DNA of 21,706 bases from CAMBDR01 sp046597185 (GTDB lineage Bacteria; Pseudomonadota; Gammaproteobacteria; Burkholderiales; Burkholderiaceae_D). The stretch spans positions 1-21,706 of the forward strand of contig JBKJLF010000030.1 of assembly GCA_046597185.1 (NCBI GenBank), written 5' to 3'. Below are positions 15,422-21,706 of the stretch, piece after piece (position 1 is the first letter of the stretch; every line of letters starts with the position of its first letter). Under the pieces are notes generated by a model that ran no database searches, was not told the origin of the DNA, and worked only from the letters and a program-made list of their open reading frames with translations. The position numbers were made by a program, and so were the translations under genes.

Positions 15422-17491
15422 ATGCGATCAACCGAAGCTGCAAACATTTTTTTAGACCGGGAATTGTCTTTACTCGCGTTCAACAAACGCGTATTGGCCC
15501 AGGCAGAAGATCCGAAAATCCCTTTGTTTGAACGCTTACGCTACTTGTGCATCATGAGTAGCAACCTTGATGAGTTTTTTGAAGTGCGGGTAGCCAGTTT
15601 GTTGGCGCGCAGTGCAAGCCAGGGCGGCGCATCCGAAGACCTTGCGCTGGGCGCATCGCTGGAGCGCGTCAGCGGCGAATGCCACCATCTGGTAGCACGG
15701 CAATACAGCGTATTAAATAATGAAATTTTGCCCGCTTTAGCCACCAATGGCATCCGCTTGTTGCGCAATCGCGACCGAACCGAAGCCCAGCGCGCCTGGG
15801 TCAAGGCCTATTTTGAAAACGAAGTGCGCCCCTTGCTGACCCCCATCGGGCTGGACCCGGCCCACCCTTTTCCCCAGGTGGTGAATAAAAGTTTGAATTT
15901 TATCGTCTCGCTGTCGGGCAAAGATGCGTTTGGGCGCGGCACCGCCGTTGCCATTGTTAAAGTGCCGCGTGTTTTACCCAGGGTGATACGCATACCGGAT
16001 GAATTATGTCACCACGGCCAGGCGTATTGCCTGCTGTCATCGGTTATCCATGCGCACATGGGCGAATTATTCCTTGGGCGTGAAGTGATTGGCTATTCGC
16101 AATTTCGCGTCACGCGTGACAGCGATTTATGGGTCGATGAAGAAGAAGTGAAAAATCTGCGCCAGGCCTTGAAGGGCGAATTGCAAGGCCGCCATTACGG
16201 CGTGGCCGTGCGGCTGGAAGTGGCGCATAACTGCCCGGACTTTTTATCCGACTTTTTACTCGATCAATTTGAACTCGACGCCACCCGCCTGTACGCGGTG
16301 AATGGCCCGGTCAATCTGGTGCGCTTATCGGCATTAATTGATCAAAGCAAACAACCCAATTTGCGTTTCCCGGCATTCACCCCCGGTTTTGCACTAAAAA
16401 ATACCCAGGGCGATATTTTTACCCAATTGAAAAAACAGGATATTTTATTGCACCACCCGTTTCAATCATTTCAAACCGTCACCGACTTTATCCGCCTGGC
16501 CGCCAACGACCCCGATGTGGTGGCCATCAAACAAACCATTTACCGCACCGGCATTCATTCCGATTTAATGGATAGCCTGATCAAAGCCTCGCATGCGGGT
16601 AAAGAAGTGACGGTGATTTTGGAATTAATGGCACGCTTTGACGAAGAAGCCAATATTAACTGGGCTGATAGGCTGGAACAAGCGGGCGCGCAAGTGGTGT
16701 ACGGCGTGGTCGGTTTAAAAACCCATGCCAAGCAAGCGCTGGTGATACGGCGCGAAGCCGAAGGCTTGCGCATGTATGCCCACCTTGGCACGGGTAACTA
16801 CCACCCCACCACCACCAAACTCTATACCGATTTTGGCTTGCTTACTGCCAACCGGGAACTGACGCTGGATGTGAATGAAGTGTTTATTCACCTGACCAGC
16901 CTGACCAAGCCGAAAAAAATGAATCATCTTTGGCTGGCACCGTTTTCCTTGCAAAGTGAAATCATCAAAGCCATACGCAATGAAGCCAAAATCGCGAAAT
17001 TGGGCCGCCCCGGTTATATCATTGCCAAAATGAATGCCCTGGTCGATGAATCGGTGATTCGCGCGCTCTACGGTGCCTCCAAAGATGGGGTCAAGATTGA
17101 TTTACTCATACGCGGTGCCTGTTCGCTCAAACCGGGAGTGATCGGTTTATCAGAAAACATCCGGGTGCGCGCCACCATTGACCGCTTCCTGGAACATACC
17201 CGCATCTATTATTTCCGCAATGATTTACAGCACAATGTGTATCTGGCCAGTGCCGACTGGATGAGCCGCAATCTGTTCCGCCGCATCGAAGTGGCTTTTC
17301 CGGTTCTGGATAAAACACTCAAGCGGCGCGTGATTAATGAGGGTTTGAACCCGTATTTAAAAGACAATCAAAACACCTGGGAACTCGATTCCAACGGCCA
17401 CTACCAACGCCGTAAAACCCGTGGTGCGCCCTTTAACGCACAGCAATCCCTGCTGCAATTGCTCTGCATTCCACCCAGTGAAGGCACTTAA
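15422..17491 (+). CDS. ppk: polyphosphate kinase 1
   Basis: A 689-residue PPK1, the usual length, which reversibly transfers the gamma-phosphate of ATP onto polyphosphate. The N-terminal domain begins FLDRELSLLAFNKRVL and continues MSSNLDEFFEVRVA. The phospholipase-D-like catalytic domains have the autophosphorylated His454 in MYAHLGTGNYHP and the second conserved His592 in DRFLEHTRIYYF, followed by LASADWMSRNLFRRIEVAFP. All key residues are intact. It is divergent from pstS and lies behind a Pho box and a sigma-70-like promoter, so induction by phosphate starvation is expected. Its TAA stop is directly followed by the ATG of sixA. No ppx gene is present beside it; sixA takes that position. 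Confidence 0.96.
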   Translation: MRSTEAANIFLDRELSLLAFNKRVLAQAEDPKIPLFERLRYLCIMSSNLDEFFEVRVASLLARSASQGGASEDLALGASLERVSGECHHLVARQYSVLNNEILPALATNGIRLLRNRDRTEAQRAWVKAYFENEVRPLLTPIGLDPAHPFPQVVNKSLNFIVSLSGKDAFGRGTAVAIVKVPRVLPRVIRIPDELCHHGQAYCLLSSVIHAHMGELFLGREVIGYSQFRVTRDSDLWVDEEEVKNLRQALKGELQGRHYGVAVRLEVAHNCPDFLSDFLLDQFELDATRLYAVNGPVNLVRLSALIDQSKQPNLRFPAFTPGFALKNTQGDIFTQLKKQDILLHHPFQSFQTVTDFIRLAANDPDVVAIKQTIYRTGIHSDLMDSLIKASHAGKEVTVILELMARFDEEANINWADRLEQAGAQVVYGVVGLKTHAKQALVIRREAEGLRMYAHLGTGNYHPTTTKLYTDFGLLTANRELTLDVNEVFIHLTSLTKPKKMNHLWLAPFSLQSEIIKAIRNEAKIAKLGRPGYIIAKMNALVDESVIRALYGASKDGVKIDLLIRGACSLKPGVIGLSENIRVRATIDRFLEHTRIYYFRNDLQHNVYLASADWMSRNLFRRIEVAFPVLDKTLKRRVINEGLNPYLKDNQNTWELDSNGHYQRRKTRGAPFNAQQSLLQLLCIPPSEGT

Positions 17492-17965
17492 ATGGATTTA
17501 CTTTTATGGCGGCATGCCGAAGCCGAATACGGCCCGCCGGATATGGAGCGTGCCTTAACGCCCAAAGGTCGGCGTCAGGCGCAAAAAATGGGCCAATGGC
17601 TGGCGCGCACGCTGCCCGAATCGTGCCGTATTTTGGTTAGCCCGGCCAAGCGCGCCTTGCAAACCGCCGATGCCTTGGGGCGGCCGTATAAGGTTGTGCC
17701 GGAAATTGCACCCGATGCCAGTGCGGCGCAAGTGCTGCTGGCGTGCCAGTGGCCGCAGCGCAAAGAACCGGTGTTAATCGTCGGGCACCAACCCACTCTG
17801 GGCCAGGTGGCGGCCCTGTTACTGTCGGGAGACGAGCAAGACTGGCATATCCGCAAAGCCAATGTCTGGTGGATTAGTCAGCGCAATAAAGAGGAAAAAA
17901 ATCTGGATGACGAAAGCGCCACCCATCTGAAGTTGGCATTGGGGCCGGATTTGGTGAGTAAGTGA
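17492..17965 (+). CDS. sixA: SixA-type phosphohistidine phosphatase, histidine phosphatase family
   Basis: A 157-residue single-domain member of the histidine phosphatase superfamily. The RHG-type motif LLWRHAEAE contains the nucleophile His8, and the second histidine is His99 in VGHQPTLGQVA; the Arg in LVSPAKRALQTA belongs to the phosphate pocket. E. coli SixA removes phosphate from the phosphohistidine of phosphotransferase-system proteins. The ATG follows the ppk stop with no gap, and GAAGG inside the end of ppk can serve as ribosome binding site, so the two are co-transcribed. A tail of about 25 residues after the core is charged and variable. It converges with the receiver-like gene; only 13 bp separate the stops. 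The exact substrate cannot be read from the sequence. Confidence 0.88.
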   Translation: MDLLLWRHAEAEYGPPDMERALTPKGRRQAQKMGQWLARTLPESCRILVSPAKRALQTADALGRPYKVVPEIAPDASAAQVLLACQWPQRKEPVLIVGHQPTLGQVAALLLSGDEQDWHIRKANVWWISQRNKEEKNLDDESATHLKLALGPDLVSK

Positions 17966-17985
17966 TCAAACTAAGTGATCAACGT
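17960..17985. repeat. 13-bp tandem duplication spanning two convergent stop codons
   Basis: AAGTGATCAAACT at 17960-17972 is followed by AAGTGATCAACGT at 17973-17985, with the first ten bases identical. The palindrome TGATCA in the first copy supplies the TGA of sixA, and the second copy supplies the minus-strand TGA of the convergent receiver-like gene. Confidence 0.8.
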
Positions 17986-18809
17986 GAAATTGGCAAGAAT
18001 TTTTTCAAAGCCAAAATAACATGATGACTGGCCAGGGGTTTATCGAGCAAACCATCGGAACCCGCTTCGCGCGCGCGCTCACGGTCGTACACAAAGGGTT
18101 TGCCAACCAAAAAGATGACCACGGTTTGGCTCATGGAATTCATTTGCTTGACAGCAACACAAAGTCGGTAGGGATCAATATCAGGGATGGAGGTATTAAT
18201 CATCACCACCGCCACAGGCCGATGGCCGCACACATCAATGACGGCATCTTCGTTATCGACCCACTCCACCGAAATCCCGAAACGCGCCATCAATTCACCC
18301 AGGCGATTGGCAAACTCACCGTTTTTATCGACGATTAATACGCCACCCCGAGTCGGTGCGCGGCGCATTTTGATGTAATCGGCCGGGTCAGTCAAATCGA
18401 TATCGAGCCGTTCACTACGGCGGCGATTGGGTATGCCAAACAATTCGGAAGCAATCGACAGACGTGACAAGACATCGGCGCGTTTTTCAATCAAACCTGC
18501 CAGGGTCGTGAATACCAATTCCCAACTGATTGGACGCGGCAAGCAAGCGTAAGGCAGTTTGGCCATAGGATTGCCCAATAACAAGGCCGGGCGGGCATCG
18601 CTGGGGCCGTAGGCCGACAATTGCGCCAGGGCTTTTAAATCATCCGCATTGACGATGAAAATATCCGGCTCTTGTAAGCTATCTTCAGACAGACAAAAAT
18701 AAGCATGACCGCGCTCTTGTTCCAATTCAAAATAATCGCGAAACAAGTCCAGTTCCGAATCGGAAAAGCCCAAAAGACGCACGGCAAAGGGGAAGTGTGT
18801 AGGTTGCAT
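17979..18809 (-). CDS. degenerate response-regulator receiver protein (pseudo-receiver)
   Basis: A 276-residue protein. The C-terminal 120 residues have a receiver fold: GGVLIVDKNGEF with Asp161, a strand 3 VVMINTSIPDID, and GLLDKP with the conserved Lys257. The phospho-acceptor position is Asn205, four residues before Pro as expected and exactly 52 residues before the Lys; the switch Thr/Ser is Val235. The second acidic residue of the pocket is Lys162. Phosphotransfer therefore looks impossible. Residues 1-110 may be a second, more divergent receiver: DIFIVNADD puts Asn54 in the acceptor place and a PRPIS segment ends it. No output domain is seen. ATG 18809 is preferred to the TTG at 18824; GGA lies just upstream. 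It may act as a stand-alone protein-protein regulator. Family confident, partner unknown. Confidence 0.75.
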   Translation of the reverse strand: MQPTHFPFAVRLLGFSDSELDLFRDYFELEQERGHAYFCLSEDSLQEPDIFIVNADDLKALAQLSAYGPSDARPALLLGNPMAKLPYACLPRPISWELVFTTLAGLIEKRADVLSRLSIASELFGIPNRRRSERLDIDLTDPADYIKMRRAPTRGGVLIVDKNGEFANRLGELMARFGISVEWVDNEDAVIDVCGHRPVAVVMINTSIPDIDPYRLCVAVKQMNSMSQTVVIFLVGKPFVYDRERAREAGSDGLLDKPLASHHVILALKKFLPISR

Positions 18810-18840
18810 ATTCCAATCAATCAAAAGCGCACAGCCAGTG

Positions 18841-18849
18841 CTTATACCA
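18841..18849 (-). promoter_or_regulatory. extended -10 promoter of the receiver-like gene
   Basis: Minus-strand TGGTATAAG is an extended -10 (TGn plus TATAAG, 5 of 6). The transcript would start about 25 bases before ATG 18809. No good -35 is visible at the usual distance, as is common for extended -10 promoters. Confidence 0.45.
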
Positions 18850-19099
18850 GGATCATTGCCGTAGTCTACAAAATATTTCTACGAATCACCACTGAAAATT
18901 CATTTTTGGCTCGATTTATTCCCGTCAAGAACAAAATGACACAAAAAAAACACCACGAAACCAATCAGAACGTCAAATTCTCATAGCATTTTATCAGTGA
19001 ATGACGAATCAAATCCATCTGATCGTGTGCCCGTTCCGCATCGCCCCACATTGATGGATGTGGACAGCGTGGCTGAAGTGGCCGGGGTGGTTGGCAGTG

Positions 19100-19108
19100 T
19101 GCTACATT
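19100..19108 (+). promoter_or_regulatory. possible extended -10 of the aminotransferase gene
   Basis: TGCTACATT fits TGn followed by TACATT (4 of 6), with a predicted start near 19115 and a leader of about 30 bases. There is no recognisable -35. Confidence 0.3.
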
Positions 19109-19144
19109 AGCGTTTCTGATTTATTTTTTACTCTGGAGTGTCAC

Positions 19145-19978
19145 ATGTACTTAACCTGGTTCAACGGACAATGGCAAGAAGGCAATACCCCGATCTATGG
19201 GGCCATGGATCACAGTTTATGGCTCGGTTCTTCCGTCTTTGATGGAGCACGCTCCATCGCTGGCAAGACGCCCGACTTACGTCTGCATCTACAACGAGTG
19301 ATCAATTCCGCCAAAAGTTTGGGCTTGAGATGCCCTTACAGCGTCGATGAAATGTTTGCACTGTGTCAGGAGGGGATCAAGCAATTTCCACCGGATGCCG
19401 AGCTGTATATTCGGCCCTTGGTATTTGGCACGGAGGGCTTATTGATTGCCGTGCCGGAAAAATCCGGCTTTGCGCTCACGCTGTTTGATGCGACCCTGCC
19501 CGGAATGACGGGTTTTTCTGCCTGCAGCACCGATTTGCGCCGCCCCGACCCGCGCTTTGCCCCAACCGATGCCAAAGCCTCATGCCTGTACGCCAACAGC
19601 TCGCGCGTACTGCGCGAAGCCCAGGAAAAGGGCTTTGACAATGCCGTGATGTGCGACCACGAAGGCCATGTGGCCGAATTTGCCACAGCCAATCTGTTTT
19701 TTGTCAGTGAAGCGGGCGATCTGGTCACGCCAGTTCCCAATGGCACGTTTTTATCCGGCATCACGCGCGCGCGGGTGATTGCGCTGTTGGCCGAAGCGGG
19801 TATTACGGTGGTGGAACGTAGCGTATTGCCAGAAGAATTGCTCAGTGCCAAAGAAATCTTCAACACGGGCAATTACGGCAAAGTCACGCCTTGCATTCGC
19901 TATTTGGACCGACCGTTGCCAGTTGGCCCGATGGCAAGCCGGGCGCGTGAGTTGTATATGGCGTTTATGGCCGGGTAG
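19145..19978 (+). CDS. class IV PLP aminotransferase, branched-chain amino acid type
   Basis: A 277-residue fold-type IV aminotransferase. The pattern SVFDGARSI, the arginine in LYIRPLVFG, the PLP-lysine segment DAKASCLYANS, the cofactor phosphate-binding GHVAEFATANLFFV and LSGITRARVI, and FNTGNYGKVTPC are all present. These enzymes move the amino group between branched-chain amino acids and 2-oxoglutarate, although the class also contains D-amino acid aminotransferases and aminodeoxychorismate lyases. It is about 30 residues shorter than E. coli IlvE and closer to the compact forms annotated as branched-chain aminotransferase in many proteobacteria. I choose ATG 19145 because GGAG lies six bases upstream and MYLTWFNGQW is the family start; the open frame reaches 19058. 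It stands alone and converges with the DUF5610 gene. The gene symbol is left blank because specificity is not certain. Confidence 0.85.
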   Translation: MYLTWFNGQWQEGNTPIYGAMDHSLWLGSSVFDGARSIAGKTPDLRLHLQRVINSAKSLGLRCPYSVDEMFALCQEGIKQFPPDAELYIRPLVFGTEGLLIAVPEKSGFALTLFDATLPGMTGFSACSTDLRRPDPRFAPTDAKASCLYANSSRVLREAQEKGFDNAVMCDHEGHVAEFATANLFFVSEAGDLVTPVPNGTFLSGITRARVIALLAEAGITVVERSVLPEELLSAKEIFNTGNYGKVTPCIRYLDRPLPVGPMASRARELYMAFMAG

Positions 19979-20021
19979 TTGTATCCGGAACTCGGGTGGT
20001 AAGCACTCATATTGATGGGGC

Positions 20022-20723
20022 TTACTGGCGCTTGAAGCTGGCTTGAAAGCTGCTGCTTTGGCTGTTATTGGTTTGACCACCCTGTGGGGGAACCACGCCC
20101 GTGTTGGCGTTGTTGTCGGGCTTGGTGTCGGGCTTGGCACCATCACCGATTCCGTTATCAGCGGCAAACTTGGCCAAGCCTTGCTGTACCAGATCATAGG
20201 TTTTATCGATATTACTGGCCACTTCGCCATTCAGCACTTTTAAGCCTTGCAAAATATCCTTGGCTTCACCAAAGCCTTTTTCGATGCCACCTTTAATGGT
20301 ATCGAGAAACTTACTGGCGGCAGCGTCTTCGGAGAGTTCGGGGTTTTGCTTTTTAAAGGCTTCGAAAAACCCGGTCGAGAGGGAAACGATGCGCTCGGCG
20401 GTCGCTTCGGGGCTGTTGTCTTGCCCAGCGGCGTTTTGAATGGCGTTTTCACCAAACTGGGGCGCGAGTTGTTCATTAATACCAGTAATGGCGGACTTTA
20501 ATACCAGCGCCAGCGGTTCATTGCCCGCATTGACGGTAATGGAGGACTGTAAAATCGAACTATTAAGTTGCGCCGCCGCCTGGGTGCGCGCATTGGCGGG
20601 TGCGTCCCCGCTGTCTTTGGTCGCGCCGGCCTTGGTGGTATTGCCTGCACTTGCCTCATTGGCAGCATTATAAACTGGCAAATCTGCCAGGCGATTGGTA
20701 GAACCGGAGACTGGAATCGACAT
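20022..20723 (-). CDS. DUF5610 domain protein, probable sigma-28-dependent late flagellar gene
   Basis: A 233-residue soluble protein. The DUF5610 domain spans about residues 52-195: LNSSILQSSITV, NEPLALVLKSAI, NAAGQDNSPEATAERIVSLS, and GGIEKGFGEAKDILQGL followed by ASNIDKTYDLVQQGL. I know of no biochemical function for this domain. The N-terminus (residues 1-50) and the Asn/Gln/Ser-rich C-terminus after residue 195 are low complexity. There is no signal peptide or membrane segment; the Ser/Thr/Asn/Ala-rich, helix-forming composition resembles flagellar or exported structural proteins. A near-consensus FliA promoter lies 34 bp upstream, and GGGAG is placed six bases before the ATG. It converges with the aminotransferase gene (43 bp between stops) and diverges from sbcB. 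Confidence 0.78.
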   Translation of the reverse strand: MSIPVSGSTNRLADLPVYNAANEASAGNTTKAGATKDSGDAPANARTQAAAQLNSSILQSSITVNAGNEPLALVLKSAITGINEQLAPQFGENAIQNAAGQDNSPEATAERIVSLSTGFFEAFKKQNPELSEDAAASKFLDTIKGGIEKGFGEAKDILQGLKVLNGEVASNIDKTYDLVQQGLAKFAADNGIGDGAKPDTKPDNNANTGVVPPQGGQTNNSQSSSFQASFKRQ

Positions 20724-20756
20724 GGCAAGCTCCCAAAAGGTAAGTAGTCTTAAAGA

Positions 20757-20783
20757 TTATCGGCAAGAAACACCCAAACTAAA
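20757..20783 (-). promoter_or_regulatory. sigma-28 (FliA) flagellar promoter
   Basis: On the minus strand the -35 TTTAGTTT (20783-20776) and the -10 GCCGATAA (20764-20757) are separated by exactly 11 bp. The known FliA consensus is TAAAGTTT-N11-GCCGATAA, so the -10 is perfect and the -35 matches 6 of 8. The transcript would start near 20749, about 25 bases before the DUF5610 start codon. Confidence 0.8.
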
Positions 20784-20853
20784 GCGCGCATACCGCACAT
20801 TGCTCAATCAATCATGGCACAATGCACACTTTACCATTCTTTATCCAGGCGCA

Positions 20854-21706
20854 ATGGCTACCGCTTCCAACTCCGCTGCACAGCACTCCGCATCGTACAC
20901 CGAATCTAATACCGCATCGTATACATTCTTGTGGCACGATTACGAAACCTTTGGTGCCAATGCCAGGCGCGACCGCCCGGCCCAGTTTGCCGCCATTCGC
21001 ACCGATGCGCAGTTAAATGAAATCGGCCAGCCCATCATGCAATACTGCCAACCCGCGCCCGACTTTTTGCCCGAGCCACAGGCTTGCCTGATTACTGGCA
21101 TCACACCACAAACTTGTTTGGAACAAGGCGTGCCGGAATACCAGTTTGCCCGGGAAATCGAACAAGCCTTCAGCGCCAGCGGCACCATCGGCGTGGGTTA
21201 CAACACGATACGCTTTGATGATGAAATTACCCGCTTCATGTTTTGGCGCAATTTAATCGACCCGTATGCGCGCGAATGGCAAAACCAGTGTGGCCGCTGG
21301 GATATTCTCGATTTGGTGCGCACCGCGCACGCCCTGCGCCCGGAAGGCATCATCTGGCCAACGCGCGACGATGGCCAACCCAGCTTCAAGCTCGAACACC
21401 TGTGCGCCGCCAATGGCATCGGCCATGAGAGCGCGCATGATGCGCTCTCGGACGTGCGCGCCACCATTGCACTGGCGCGCCTGATCCGCGAGAAGCAACC
21501 GCGCCTGTTTGATTTTTGCTTTGATTTGCACAAAAAAGACAAAGTGGCGCAAGAACTGGGGCTGCATTTGACCATGGCCGAACGCAAACCGGTGCTGCAT
21601 GTATCGGGCATGTTCCCGACCCAACACGGTTGCCTGGCGCTGGTGTGGCCGCTGGCGCAGCACCCGCGCAACAAAAACGAAGTGATTGTCTGGGATTGCC
21701 GTTATG
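20854..21706 (+). CDS. sbcB: exodeoxyribonuclease I (SbcB), 5' part, cut by the window end
   Basis: At least 284 codons are open from ATG 20854 to the window edge with no stop. The product is exonuclease I, which degrades single-stranded DNA 3' to 5' and acts in recombination and mismatch repair. The DnaQ-like exonuclease fold is clear: WHDYETFG gives the ExoI Asp/Glu pair, then RPAQFAAIRTD, ITGITPQ, GYNTIRFDDE, WDILDLVRTAHALRPEGI, FKLEHL and HDALSDVRATIALA with further metal ligands. The region LHVSGMF marks the start of the SH3-like part. Before FLWHDYETFG there are about 23 low-complexity residues (Ala/Ser/Thr/Tyr-rich) with an internal repeat, which the E. coli enzyme lacks. The ribosome binding site is weak (CCAGG). 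The gene is divergent from the DUF5610 gene. Confidence 0.92.
   Translation, partial: MATASNSAAQHSASYTESNTASYTFLWHDYETFGANARRDRPAQFAAIRTDAQLNEIGQPIMQYCQPAPDFLPEPQACLITGITPQTCLEQGVPEYQFAREIEQAFSASGTIGVGYNTIRFDDEITRFMFWRNLIDPYAREWQNQCGRWDILDLVRTAHALRPEGIIWPTRDDGQPSFKLEHLCAANGIGHESAHDALSDVRATIALARLIREKQPRLFDFCFDLHKKDKVAQELGLHLTMAERKPVLHVSGMFPTQHGCLALVWPLAQHPRNKNEVIVWDCRY

Larger units (their letters stand above)
18810..19144. other. intergenic region between divergent genes
   Basis: 335 bp without a convincing gene. It contains the extended -10 of the receiver-like gene on its left side and a weak extended -10 for the aminotransferase on its right. Between them is AT-rich sequence with an A8 run near 18943-18950 and no clear hairpin, repeat or small gene. 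A plus-strand frame continues upstream of the aminotransferase start to 19058, but this part does not resemble the family and lacks a ribosome binding site. Confidence 0.6.

Noticed and set aside
19999..20025. Six-pair stem GTAAGC/GCTTAC between the convergent aminotransferase and DUF5610 genes
   Set aside because: The loop is 15 bases and no T-run follows on either strand, so it does not qualify as an intrinsic terminator.
1..21706. CRISPR arrays, tRNA or rRNA genes, insertion sequences, prophage or toxin-antitoxin genes
   Set aside because: I looked for direct-repeat and spacer patterns, transposase-like proteins and RNA gene signatures and saw none; the tandem repeats present are short and without spacers.

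Overview
The window looks like a chromosomal segment of a betaproteobacterium, most likely Burkholderiales and perhaps Oxalobacteraceae-like. The grounds are the Pst/Pho gene order, the protein sequences, the moderate GC content and the flagellar-type promoter; no rRNA or marker phylogeny was available. There are no tRNA or rRNA genes, CRISPR arrays, insertion sequences or phage genes. It is a housekeeping and regulatory core with one more variable cell-surface block at the left end.

Left block (1-7.2 kb, all minus strand): a small protein of unknown function with a lysine-rich tail (6336-7223), then a secreted-looking RTX/DUF4214 protein (5200-6249) with a strong ribosome binding site and a tight intrinsic terminator. 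Two modular family-2 glycosyltransferases and a SAM methyltransferase follow in a tightly packed, partly overlapping row. The terminator lies inside the first codons of the first glycosyltransferase, which raises a question about its start or its regulation. I infer that the block makes or decorates a surface glycan or the RTX/DUF4214 protein.

Middle block (7.5-18 kb): a patatin-like lipoprotein phospholipase, then the complete phosphate regulon core read right to left as pstS-pstC-pstA-pstB-phoU-phoB-phoR. Divergent from pstS is ppk (polyphosphate kinase), directly abutted by sixA. The pstS/ppk intergenic region has one PhoB box facing each way, so phosphate uptake and polyphosphate synthesis are probably co-induced by phosphate starvation. 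An 11-bp tandem repeat that resembles PhoB half-sites sits between phoR and the patatin gene.

Right block (18-21.7 kb): a degenerate receiver-domain protein lacking the phospho-acceptor Asp (minus), a class IV PLP aminotransferase of the branched-chain type (plus), a DUF5610 protein (minus) behind a near-consensus sigma-28 flagellar promoter, and the 5' part of the exonuclease I gene sbcB (plus), cut by the window end.

A recurring oddity is the number of short perfect or near-perfect tandem duplications (9-14 bp) inside coding sequences and at gene junctions.
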